Source: JBEKCP01 sp049509515
GTDB lineage: Bacteria; Planctomycetota; Planctomycetia; Pirellulales; Thermoguttaceae
Assembly (NCBI GenBank): GCA_049509515.1
Contig: JBEKZV010000008.1
Coordinates: 47,917-111,916, forward strand
Reading direction: 5' to 3'
DNA: 64,000 nucleotides
Both the position numbers and the translations under genes were made by a program. Below, piece by piece: positions 48,914 to 56,653 of this stretch. The stretch's first letter is position 1, and each line of letters opens with the position of its first letter. Under the pieces are notes generated by a model that had not been told where the DNA came from, ran no database searches, and saw only the letters and a program-made list of their open reading frames with translations.

Positions 48914-50212
48914 TCACTGGACCGGGGCGGGATCGCCTTTGACCAGGGACTGGTTCCAGGCGGCACAGCGGACGGAGTACGGGCGATGCGAGCCCTTCTT
49001 CTCCCCATGCTCGCCCAGCGGGAGGACGACGATTTCCTTCGGGCCCTGCACGCGGTTATAGGCGGCAAAGACGCCCGGCGGCGGACAGGTGGTGTCGATC
49101 AGGCCCGCCCCGATGAGCACCGGGCACTTCACGCGCGAGGCGAAGTTCACGACGTCGTAGTAACCGGCGGCGCGGCGAACCTTGGCCTCGTCCTTGCCCT
49201 GGGTCTTCCAGTACCACATCGGCCAGCCAGGCATGCGGCCGGCCACCGGACCGTTGAGATCGCAGCCGGCGGGCACCTCGGCCAGGACCGCCGAGATCCT
49301 CGGGTGCAGCCCGCCCGTGACGATCGACTGCAAGCCGCCTTGGCTGCCGCCCGCGACGACCAGCGTATGGCCGTCCCAGTCGGGGCGCTCGGTCAGGTAC
49401 TGCGCGGCACGGAAACACGACAGGTACATCCGCAGGAAGTAGCTGGTCTCACGGTCCTCATTGCCGATGGCCGGATAATCCTTCAAGGGTCCCGCGGCCT
49501 GTTCCTTGTAGAACTGCGGGGACTCGTCGATGGGCAGGTCATGGGCGTTGATGTTCAGGGCCAGCCAGCCCTCGGCGGCCCGGTCGGTGACCCAGCTCTC
49601 TTGCAGCGGATAGACGCCGGCCCACTGCACGACGAGCATGGCCGGCAGCTTGCCGCCCTGCTTGGGGCGAGCAAGCTGGCCGCGGATGTGGGAACCGCGG
49701 ATGTTGTCCATGGTGATCTTGCAGTAATCGACGTTGGGCCTGCCGGCGTCGGCGGGGTCGAGCTTCAAGTTCATCGCCACGGCCGCAAGCTCCTTGAGCT
49801 TGGCCTCCCAAAAGGCGTCGAAGTCGTCCGGACGAGGCAGTGCGGCCCGGATCTTCTCCGGCGAGACCAGGGCGCCGCCCAGCGCCGTGACCTTCTTGCC
49901 CTCAGCGGACTTGATGCTCACCTCCGCCAGCAGCCAGCCGGGCTCGTCGAGCCGGGCTTCAATCTGTCCCTGGCCTTTCACGAGGGGGACCTTTCCCTTC
50001 GTCACTTCCGTCAAACCGCCCTTCTTGAGCACCAGCGCGGCCTCGGCGACGTCGGCCCCCGCGACCCGGACCTTCCAACGAATAGTTTGGCCAGGCTGGT
50101 AGATGCCCCGGGGGCTGTCGGGGGCGACGAGCAGCTCCTGCCCGATGGAAACGGCCGGAAGCAGGAGGCCGAGCGCAACGGCGAACCATGAACGGGTGGC
50201 GCGGAGGGGCAT
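48914..50212 (-). CDS. acetyl xylan esterase (AXE1/cephalosporin-C deacetylase family)
   Basis: Removes acetyl groups from xylan-type polysaccharide. 432 aa. Signal peptide MPLRATRSWFAVALGLLLPA at the start, an N-terminal beta-sandwich (about 35-130), then an alpha/beta hydrolase. Nucleophile Ser in GGSQGG, Asp in GLIDTTCPP and His in GEHGEKKGS form the triad. The frame also has ATG 50233, but ATG 50212 has a GAAGGAA site and a signal peptide. It is 14 bp from the VTC-domain gene, same strand. Confidence 0.87.
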   Translation of the reverse strand: MPLRATRSWFAVALGLLLPAVSIGQELLVAPDSPRGIYQPGQTIRWKVRVAGADVAEAALVLKKGGLTEVTKGKVPLVKGQGQIEARLDEPGWLLAEVSIKSAEGKKVTALGGALVSPEKIRAALPRPDDFDAFWEAKLKELAAVAMNLKLDPADAGRPNVDYCKITMDNIRGSHIRGQLARPKQGGKLPAMLVVQWAGVYPLQESWVTDRAAEGWLALNINAHDLPIDESPQFYKEQAAGPLKDYPAIGNEDRETSYFLRMYLSCFRAAQYLTERPDWDGHTLVVAGGSQGGLQSIVTGGLHPRISAVLAEVPAGCDLNGPVAGRMPGWPMWYWKTQGKDEAKVRRAAGYYDVVNFASRVKCPVLIGAGLIDTTCPPPGVFAAYNRVQGPKEIVVLPLGEHGEKKGSHRPYSVRCAAWNQSLVKGDPAPVQ

Positions 50213-50225
50213 GGGATGTTCCTTC

Positions 50226-51068
50226 TCAGTCATAGCCGTAGAGCATCAGGGCCAGTTCTTCCTCGGCCAAGGGGTATTTGCCCCACTGGAGACCCATGCC
50301 GTCGATACAGGCGCAATACTTGCACATGTACCGCCGCTCCAAGTTGAAGATCCGCACCATGTCGTACATCCAAAAGGGCGCCTGGGTATCGTACTTCAAT
50401 TCCAGGATCACGCCGTCCAGCGGCAGGTAATACAGAGGGCGATCGGGTGGGGGCGGGATGCCGCGCTTCGGCGCCAGCATCTTGCCCGGCCCCTCGTCCA
50501 GCATTCCCGGGCCGTCGTAGGGCGTGGCGCTGACGTGGCGATCAAAGGTCACGCGGAGCTCGTCGTCATCGGGCGCCTCGTGGATCTCGCGGAGGTACGA
50601 GACGTAGATCATCGGCTTGGCCTGCACGGCGTTGCACAGTTGCCAGAACTTGAAGTACACGTCCAGCCGCCGCTTGCCGTGGATCATGGGCCCGGGGCTT
50701 GGCCAGTGCGACGGGTTCGGCCAGCCGCCGTTGAGAAAGTGCATCACCCCCTCGCGGGTGATCATGGCGCGATCCTTGACGATCACGTCGCTCACCCGCC
50801 GCTTGATCTCCAGGAATGCAGGGTGCTTCCAGTGCTCGTTGTAGAAGCGGATCCGCAGCTTCATGCGGTTCTTGATGCCGCAGTACGCCTGCCGGAAGAA
50901 GAGATAATCGGGCGAATCCATGTAGAGGCTGATGACGGGATGACCGCGGACGGGCCCCTTGCCGTTGTGTACGGAAGGCCGGAGGTATTGCCGGAGGTAG
51001 TCCGCCAGCGCCACCGCCCGCTCCTCGTCAATCACGTATTTCAGCTCGTAGCGACCGGACTGTGCCAT
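50226..51068 (-). CDS. VTC-domain polyphosphate polymerase-like protein
   Basis: 280 aa, cytoplasmic tunnel-type domain of the triphosphate tunnel/VTC family that makes inorganic polyphosphate from ATP in yeast Vtc4. Features: a GRYELKYVID opening, an ExK-type tunnel strand in AFLEIKRRV, HVSATPYD, and the final LELKYD with a long helix before the end. No membrane segments or SPX domain. In many bacteria this gene pairs with a DUF4956 gene; here the DUF4956 gene is 10 kb away at 61265. Confidence 0.82.
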   Translation of the reverse strand: MAQSGRYELKYVIDEERAVALADYLRQYLRPSVHNGKGPVRGHPVISLYMDSPDYLFFRQAYCGIKNRMKLRIRFYNEHWKHPAFLEIKRRVSDVIVKDRAMITREGVMHFLNGGWPNPSHWPSPGPMIHGKRRLDVYFKFWQLCNAVQAKPMIYVSYLREIHEAPDDDELRVTFDRHVSATPYDGPGMLDEGPGKMLAPKRGIPPPPDRPLYYLPLDGVILELKYDTQAPFWMYDMVRIFNLERRYMCKYCACIDGMGLQWGKYPLAEEELALMLYGYD

Positions 51069-51083
51069 AACCTTCCATCATAA

Positions 51084-51461
51084 TCACTCTTGTGCGGAAC
51101 GCCAACCGGCAAACACCAACAGGGCCTCGGCCACCTCCTTGAACTTGATCTTCTTCGAGGGACTGGGACGGAACCAGATCGAATAGGCCGGGGCCACGGT
51201 CCGCGGGCCCGCCGCGGAGCCCTGGCCCGGCGGGGGCTGTTGGCGTTCCGCTGCCAGCTCTCCCTGTTCGCCCACGGCCCGCTTGAGGGCCTTGGCCAGC
51301 CGGCGGACGACCTCCTGGGGGTCGGCCTCCTCGCGGCGGGCTTCGTCGACCAGGGCAGGCCAATCGACCTGGCCCGATTCGATCAACCAGCGGAACAGAC
51401 GCCCGGTGACATCGTTCTCAAAACGGTACGCGGACTTGGCCGGGGGCGATGGGTCTGGCAT
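51084..51461 (-). CDS. hypothetical protein, unknown function
   Basis: 125 aa, not recognised. A helical core (FENDVTGRLFRWLIESGQVDWPALVDEARREEADPQEVVRRLAKALKRAV, quoted in part as RLFRWLIESGQVDWPAL) is followed by a disordered PPPGQGSA part and a C-terminal IWFRPSPSKKIKFKEVAEALLVF. No signal or membrane helix. ATG 51461 has a GGC-rich, weak site, and the frame extends upstream. It is 15 bp upstream of the VTC gene on the same strand, so likely co-transcribed. Confidence 0.55.
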   Translation of the reverse strand: MPDPSPPAKSAYRFENDVTGRLFRWLIESGQVDWPALVDEARREEADPQEVVRRLAKALKRAVGEQGELAAERQQPPPGQGSAAGPRTVAPAYSIWFRPSPSKKIKFKEVAEALLVFAGWRSAQE

Positions 51462-51507
51462 GGCGGTTCCTGGCGGCGGTTGCGGGGCGGGCCTCCCGCC
51501 CCCCTCT

Positions 51508-52083
51508 CTATTGCGGCGGCGTCGATGCGCGGCCGGGCTCATAGGGCTGCGAGTGCTCGGCGTGGAGCTTCCAGTTGGCGGCGTACTTTTCGGCCAGGGC
51601 CCTATCGCGGATCACCAACAGGTTCTCGGCGTTGTCCCGCTCCGAATGCTTCGTGAAATTGAACGATCCGCTGATGACCACGCGGTCGTCGAGGACCATC
51701 ACCTTGTTGTGGGCCGCGCGGTGGTTGCCGTCCACGAGCGTCGAGATCCCGTGGCGGACGAGTAGTCCGGCCTGCGAATCCTTCTCCTCGAAGACCTTGG
51801 TCTTGTCGAGGATCACGGAGACCTTCACTCCGCGCTCCCGGGCCGCGACCAGCGCCTTGGCGATGGACGAGGAGTTGAAACTGTACGCCTGGACGAGAAT
51901 GCTCGCTTCGGCGGCGGCGACCTCCTTGACGATCGCCGCGGTGGCCCCGCCCCCCGGGTTGAAGTAGACGGCAATGGGCGGAACCCGCGCGGGCTCCGCC
52001 CCGGCGTTCTGGGCGGGCAAGCGGTTGGCGGAAACCAGACAGAGGCAAGCGGCCAACGCGAGGCGGAGTGTAATCGGTTTCAT
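51508..52083 (-). CDS. secreted phospholipase D-like nuclease
   Basis: 191 aa. Signal peptide (LRLALAACLCLVSANRLPA) then a single PLD domain with the HKD motif HNKVMVLDD followed by SGSFNFTKHSERDNAENLL. One HKD copy per chain suggests a homodimer of the Nuc endonuclease type. Probably acts in the periplasm on nucleic acid. ATG 52083 opens the signal peptide. It is divergent from the thymidylate-synthase-like operon. Confidence 0.88.
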   Translation of the reverse strand: MKPITLRLALAACLCLVSANRLPAQNAGAEPARVPPIAVYFNPGGGATAAIVKEVAAAEASILVQAYSFNSSSIAKALVAARERGVKVSVILDKTKVFEEKDSQAGLLVRHGISTLVDGNHRAAHNKVMVLDDRVVISGSFNFTKHSERDNAENLLVIRDRALAEKYAANWKLHAEHSQPYEPGRASTPPQ

Positions 52084-52418
52084 CGGCTTGTCCTCGACGG
52101 GAGCCCGGAACCTGTGTCTCGTCCGATCCTAATAGTCTAAACGAACTCGCGCGATCTTGGGAGGAGCGCCGCAATAGGTGGGTTCCTGCCACCCCAATGA
52201 AGAGGCCGCCGGTGGGCCGCTGGAACGTTGCTCTCGACTCGCGGAATGGGGGTGGAACCAGACGATCGTTTTTTTCTCTGGCATTCATACCCGGGACCAC
52301 GGCGTATGCAGGGCTGTTAAGTCGTGTTAGAATCGCGTAAACTTCAAATAGGCGCCGACTTGCCACACGCCGGCAGGTAGGGAACCCGGGCCTTTAGGGG
52401 GATCGTTGCGAGAGGGCC
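52084..52418. other. 335-bp divergent spacer upstream of the modified-nucleotide operon
   Basis: No gene. An extended -10 promoter (TG-n-TAGAAT, 52325-52333) is present on the plus strand. A small inverted word (gtgggttcctgccaccc) lies near 52177-52195. The ribosome site of the first gene is GAGAGGG just before ATG 52419. Confidence 0.45.
52325..52333 (+). promoter_or_regulatory. extended -10 promoter of the nucleotide operon
   Basis: TG (52325-52326), one base, TAGAAT (52328-52333), five of six matches to TATAAT. No -35 box at normal spacing. It lies 85 bp before the first gene and is the only promoter-like site seen in the spacer for the seven-gene operon. Confidence 0.45.
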
Positions 52419-53063
52419 ATGAAGGAAATCCGATATCCTTATCTTGGAGAAACGTGGCTGGCCGCCCTCGGCGAAGTCTACCGGGCCGGCCGGACCGTCG
52501 CTGACGAGACCCGCGAGTTGCTACACCTGTACACCACCTTCGAGAAGGGCGACTTCCAGGCCGACCCGTTGCTGGCACGCTTCGGGTCGCGCCGTCACGT
52601 GGAGGAGATGCGCAAGGTTTTTTTCTCGGCGGAGCCGAACCTGTTTGGGCATCATTACCGGGACGGACTTCGTGGGCCGCGGGGGCGCAACGACTTCGGC
52701 GACGTGGTCGAGTTGCTGCGGGACGAGCCCTGGTCCAAGCGGGCCCTGGTGACGCTGGCAGGCTGCGGCGACGGCCGGGTGCCCTGCGTCAGCGCCATTC
52801 ATTTCCTGCAGCGCGACGAGGGTCTCCTGGCGACGTACTTCGCCCGGGGGCAGGATGTGTTCCGCAAGTTCTATGCGGACGCCGCGTGCATCTACGAGGC
52901 GGCCCAGCGGGTGGCCTCCGCCCTGGGCATTCCGCTGCTTGCGGTTTCCGGGCTGACCAGCTCGGCGCACGTCTACCTGGCGGACCTGGCCGAGATCCGA
53001 AAGTTGTTGGAGGAGGTCGAGGCATTGCCGCAGGAAGCGGCCCTCCCTGAGGAAGTTGCATGA
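52419..53063 (+). CDS. thymidylate-synthase-fold nucleotide hydroxymethylase-like enzyme, predicted (d)CMP-specific
   Basis: 214 aa, about 50 shorter than classical thymidylate synthase. The fold is clear: Cys123 in VPCVSAIHF, Arg143 and Asp146 in ARGQD, His184 and Tyr186 in SAHVY. Their spacing (23, 8 and 30 residues) equals E. coli ThyA Cys146-Asp169-Asn177-His207. At the Asn177 position, which selects dUMP, this protein has Asp154, as in T4 dCMP hydroxymethylase (Asp179) and related CMP hydroxymethylases. It is therefore predicted to add a one-carbon unit to (d)CMP. Its 3' end overlaps the radical SAM gene by 4 bp. Confidence 0.8.
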   Translation: MKEIRYPYLGETWLAALGEVYRAGRTVADETRELLHLYTTFEKGDFQADPLLARFGSRRHVEEMRKVFFSAEPNLFGHHYRDGLRGPRGRNDFGDVVELLRDEPWSKRALVTLAGCGDGRVPCVSAIHFLQRDEGLLATYFARGQDVFRKFYADAACIYEAAQRVASALGIPLLAVSGLTSSAHVYLADLAEIRKLLEEVEALPQEAALPEEVA

Positions 53064-54451
53064 AGACCTGCCTCGTCGTGCCGCGGTCGAGCAATCCCAA
53101 GCAGACCTACCGCGAGTATCCCTTGGGGGTCGGGCTGATCGCCACGGCCCTCGGGCAGCGGGGTTTCGAGGCGCTCGTGTACGACCAGGGGGCCGAGGGG
53201 CCGGAAGACGAGCTGCTCGTGGCCCGACTCCGCGAGTTCCGGCCGGACGTGGTCGGATTCTCGGTGATCACGCCGAGCTATCCGGCGGCGCAGCGGCAGA
53301 TCCGGCGCGTGCGGCGGGAGCTGCCCGCGGCGCTCGTGGTTGCCGGCGGCGTCCATGCCAGCCTGTTCCCCGAGGACCTCCTGGCCGACGGCTGCGATGC
53401 GGTCGTGCACGGCGACGGCTGCGAGGTGCTCGTGGCGATGGCCGAGGCGCCCCACGGCGGCGGGAGTTGGCGTGGTCTGCCGGGAGTGATCTGCCGCGGA
53501 GAGGACGGCCGGGCGATCGGCCCGCGCCCGCCGGCCCGGCGGCCGGCCCGGCAGGAGTGGGGGACGGTCGATCGCGACGTCTACAACCTTCCGCGGTACA
53601 CGCACCACTCGATGATGGCCTCGCTCGGTTGCCCGTACCACTGTGCGTTCTGCGCGAACTACAGCGGCACGCGGCTGCAGGCGGGGGTAACTATCCGCTC
53701 CTACGAGCAGATCTCGGCGGAGATGCACTACCTGGCCGGCCGCTACGGGGCCCGGCAGGTCTTCTTTGCCGACGACGTCTTCCTGCTCACGCCCGGCAAC
53801 GTGCTGGGCTTCTGCCGGCGCTTGGAGCGGGAAGGCCCGGACATGCAATGGGCGGTGCAGATGCGGGCCGACGCCATCGACCCGGAAGTGGCCGCCGCGA
53901 TGGCCGCCGCCGGCTGCCGGCGGGTCTCGTTCGGCGTGGAGTCCGGCTCGGAAGCCATTCTGCGGCGGGTCCGCAAGGGCATCGACCGCGAGACGATCCG
54001 CCTGGGAATCCGCAGCGCGGCGGACGCCGGCTTGCGGGTGAAGACCGGCTGGATCTTCGGCCTGCCCGGAACCCTCCGAGAACAATACGAATCGCTGGCC
54101 TTCATGCGCGAGCTGCGGCCGCACGAGATTTCCATCCACCAGTTCATTCCCTTCCCGGGCACGCGGTACTACGAGCGGCCGGCGGAGTACGGCCTGCGGA
54201 TCCGCGACCCCAAGGACTTTGCGAGTTTCTGCTACGGCGGGCTGAGCGACAACATCGTGCTGGACTACCTCTCCCGCGGCCAGCTCGTCGAGCTGCTGGA
54301 GGCCGCCGCGGCCCTCCTGGAATCCGAGGGGTATGTCAACAGCGACCGGGCCGCCGCGGGGGACGAGTACGTCTACTCGACCCCCCTCAGCTCGCACTCG
54401 CTCGGCGTGTTCCAGCCGGCCAGTGAGGAGTCGCGATGGCCAAGTACCTGA
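53060..54451 (+). CDS. radical SAM protein with cobalamin-binding-like N-terminal domain
   Basis: 463 aa of the B12-radical SAM layout: a Rossmann-like N-terminal domain (1-125; GLIATALGQRGFEALVYDQG) and a radical SAM domain with Cys191, Cys195 and Cys198 (GCPYHCAFC). The DxHxxG cobalamin signature is replaced by YDQGAEG, so cobalamin binding would be base-off or absent. Such enzymes methylate or rearrange unreactive carbons. The start overlaps the previous gene (ATGA) and the end overlaps the GreA-like gene by 16 bp. Likely modifies the operon's product. Confidence 0.85.
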   Translation: MKTCLVVPRSSNPKQTYREYPLGVGLIATALGQRGFEALVYDQGAEGPEDELLVARLREFRPDVVGFSVITPSYPAAQRQIRRVRRELPAALVVAGGVHASLFPEDLLADGCDAVVHGDGCEVLVAMAEAPHGGGSWRGLPGVICRGEDGRAIGPRPPARRPARQEWGTVDRDVYNLPRYTHHSMMASLGCPYHCAFCANYSGTRLQAGVTIRSYEQISAEMHYLAGRYGARQVFFADDVFLLTPGNVLGFCRRLEREGPDMQWAVQMRADAIDPEVAAAMAAAGCRRVSFGVESGSEAILRRVRKGIDRETIRLGIRSAADAGLRVKTGWIFGLPGTLREQYESLAFMRELRPHEISIHQFIPFPGTRYYERPAEYGLRIRDPKDFASFCYGGLSDNIVLDYLSRGQLVELLEAAAALLESEGYVNSDRAAAGDEYVYSTPLSSHSLGVFQPASEESRWPST

Positions 54452-54948
54452 CCCGCTTCGGCATGGCGGCCATCCGACAGAAGATCGCCTTGCTGGAGCA
54501 GAAGCGCCAGGGGGCCTTGCAAGGGGCGGGCGAAGCGGCGCAGAACGATCCCAATTCCTACCACGACAATTTCGAGTACGAAGAAGGCATGCGGCAGCAG
54601 GAAATGTTCTCCGAGCGGCTTCGTAGCCTGTGCAAGCTGCTGGAAGGCGCCACCATCGCCCCGCCACCCGAGGGCAACGACCGCGTGGCCATCGGCCACT
54701 ACGTGGTCCTGCGGCGGCAGGAGGGCACGGGCCCGGCGGCCGACGAGGCGCTGGTGCTCGGCGGAGACGGCGAAGGGGCCCTGTTCGAGAACTCCTGCTC
54801 GGCCTCGAGCCCCCTGGGGCAGACCTTGCTGGGCATGGCGCGGGGCGAAACCCGCACCGTTTCCCTGCCGGAGTGGTCCGTCTCCGTCCAGGTACTGGAA
54901 ATCCGCGTTGCCACCGGCGGCGACCTGCAAACCGCCGCGACGGAGTGA
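54436..54948 (+). CDS. GreA/GreB-family transcription cleavage factor-like protein
   Basis: 170 aa. An N-terminal coiled coil (1-75; IALLEQKRQGALQGAGEA) is followed by an FKBP-like C-terminal domain (80-160; IGHYVVLRRQEGTG then SSPLGQTLLGMARGETRTVSLP). At the coiled-coil tip, where GreA has Asp41 and Glu44 for RNA cleavage, this protein reads NDPNSYHDNFEYE, with acidic residues at 38 and 44 and a small insertion. A strong AGGAG precedes ATG 54436. Being in a biosynthetic operon suggests a special role, for example protection of RNA polymerase from the product. Confidence 0.82.
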   Translation: MAKYLTRFGMAAIRQKIALLEQKRQGALQGAGEAAQNDPNSYHDNFEYEEGMRQQEMFSERLRSLCKLLEGATIAPPPEGNDRVAIGHYVVLRRQEGTGPAADEALVLGGDGEGALFENSCSASSPLGQTLLGMARGETRTVSLPEWSVSVQVLEIRVATGGDLQTAATE

Positions 54949-54973
54949 ACCCCGCAACGAAAAGGAGAGCTAC

Positions 54974-56653
54974 GTGACCCGCGTGCCCGAGATCATGGTT
55001 ACCATCGGCCCCACCCTGGAGAAGCCGGAGGACCTGCGCCAGGCCGTCGAGGCGGGGGCGCGGTGGTTCCGCCTGCCCTGTGGCTACCGGCAGCGTCCGC
55101 ACTTGTACAATGCCCAGTGTGTGCGGCAGATCGCCGCGGAGACGGGTATCGCCTTGCAATTGTTGCTGGATCTGCCTTCCTCGCGGCCGCGAACCGGGAA
55201 AATGCCGGACCTGAACCTGGAACTCGGCGACCGGGTCAAGTTCTGGGATTCGGAGCAAGCGGAGGCGGCCGGCGGAGGGGCCGGCGTCTGCGTCCCCCTG
55301 CCGGGACTCAACGCCTTGCTCGACAAGATCGAGCCGGGGCAACGGATCTGGTTCTGTGACGGGCGGTTGGAGTTCGTGGCGGAGGAGGTGGGCCGCGAGG
55401 CCGTCGTCGCCCGCCTGGAGCGGGGAGTGATCCCGCTGAAGGCGTCGAATTCCATCTATCTGCCGGACAGCACCAGCCCGTTCACCATGATGACGGACCA
55501 GGACCGCCAGTTGTTGGCCGCCTTCGCCGCGGCCAACCTGGTGCCCGATTGGGTGGCGCTCTCACTGGTTGGCTCGGCGGAAGACGTGATCCAGGGGCGC
55601 GACGAGCTGGCCGGGCTGTTTGCCGGCCAGGTCCGGGTGATGGCGAAGATCGAGACCGCCGCCGCCGTCGACGCGGTGGAGTCGATCCTGCAGGTGGCCG
55701 ACGCCCTGATGGTGGCCCGCGGCGACCTGGGACCCGCGGTGGAATTCATCCGCCTGCCGGAGGCCCAGGAGGATCTCGTGGCGGCTGGCGCCCGGGCAGG
55801 CAAGATCGTGGTCGTGGCCACGCAGATTCTCGAGTATTTTGCGGAGGTGGGCGTGCCGCAGCGCTCCGAGCTTTCCGGCCTGTCGCTGCTGGCCCTGCAA
55901 GCCCCGGACGTCGTCATGCTGGGCAAGGAGACCGTCTACAGTCCGCGTCCCATCGAGTGCATCCGCTTTGCCCGAAACGTGTTGAGCTACGAAAGCTGCC
56001 GCCTGGCGGAGGCGCGGCGGCGTTTGCCCCGTAGCCTGGCCGCGCGGGGCGGCAGGCCGCACGTCGTGGCCATCGAGGGTCCCAACGGCGCCGGCAAGAC
56101 GCACCTCTGCGGGCTCTTGGGCCGGCGGCTCGGCGTGCCCTGCCGCCTGGGCGTGCCCGCCGGGTGGCAAGACTCCGCCCTGAAGCTCCGCATGATCCGC
56201 GACGCGGATTGGCTGGCCGCGGCCATGTATTTTCTCTCCGGCGTCATCGAAGCCTCGCGCGAAGCGGCGGACTGCGGGGCGGAACTCCAGGTGACGGACC
56301 GCTCGCTGTGGTCCACCCTGGCCGTACACTTCGCCCACGACCCGGTGCGATTGGAGCGACTGCTGCCCATGCTGGACTCGGTGGCCGATCGCCTGCAGGT
56401 CCCCGACCTGACGATCGTCTTGGAAGCCAGCCCCGCCACTTGCGCCCGCCGCATCGCACGCAAGACGGCGGACGAGCGGGAGCTGGACATGGCCGGCGGG
56501 GCCGACGAAGCTTTCCACCGCCGCGAGCGCGACTTCTACCACTGGCTGGCCGCGCAGGGGCCGAAGGTTGCCTTCCTGAATACCGACGATTGCCAGCCCG
56601 AAGACGTGTGCCGCCGGGCGGCCGACTTGATCCGCGAGTCCTTCCCATGCTGA
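54974..56653 (+). CDS. fusion of pyruvate-kinase-like and thymidylate-kinase-like domains
   Basis: 559 aa, two nucleotide-phosphorylating folds in one chain. Residues 1-350 match pyruvate kinase (VTIGPT, Lys225/Glu227 in AKIET, MVARGDLG with Asp251, VATQILEYF), but the usual RLNFSHG is RLPCGYR, so the metal/K+ site is altered. Residues 362-559 are a dTMP-kinase-like P-loop domain (EGPNGAGKT, Walker A 369-376; DRS in VTDRSLW; LID RRIARKTADEREL). Start GTG 54974 has an ideal AAAGGAG site. Likely role: successive phosphorylation of the modified nucleotide. Confidence 0.8.
   Translation: MTRVPEIMVTIGPTLEKPEDLRQAVEAGARWFRLPCGYRQRPHLYNAQCVRQIAAETGIALQLLLDLPSSRPRTGKMPDLNLELGDRVKFWDSEQAEAAGGGAGVCVPLPGLNALLDKIEPGQRIWFCDGRLEFVAEEVGREAVVARLERGVIPLKASNSIYLPDSTSPFTMMTDQDRQLLAAFAAANLVPDWVALSLVGSAEDVIQGRDELAGLFAGQVRVMAKIETAAAVDAVESILQVADALMVARGDLGPAVEFIRLPEAQEDLVAAGARAGKIVVVATQILEYFAEVGVPQRSELSGLSLLALQAPDVVMLGKETVYSPRPIECIRFARNVLSYESCRLAEARRRLPRSLAARGGRPHVVAIEGPNGAGKTHLCGLLGRRLGVPCRLGVPAGWQDSALKLRMIRDADWLAAAMYFLSGVIEASREAADCGAELQVTDRSLWSTLAVHFAHDPVRLERLLPMLDSVADRLQVPDLTIVLEASPATCARRIARKTADERELDMAGGADEAFHRRERDFYHWLAAQGPKVAFLNTDDCQPEDVCRRAADLIRESFPC

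Noticed and set aside
52419..53063. The TS-like gene as an ordinary thymidylate synthase
   Set aside because: It is too short, and Asp replaces the dUMP-selecting Asn at an exactly aligned position.
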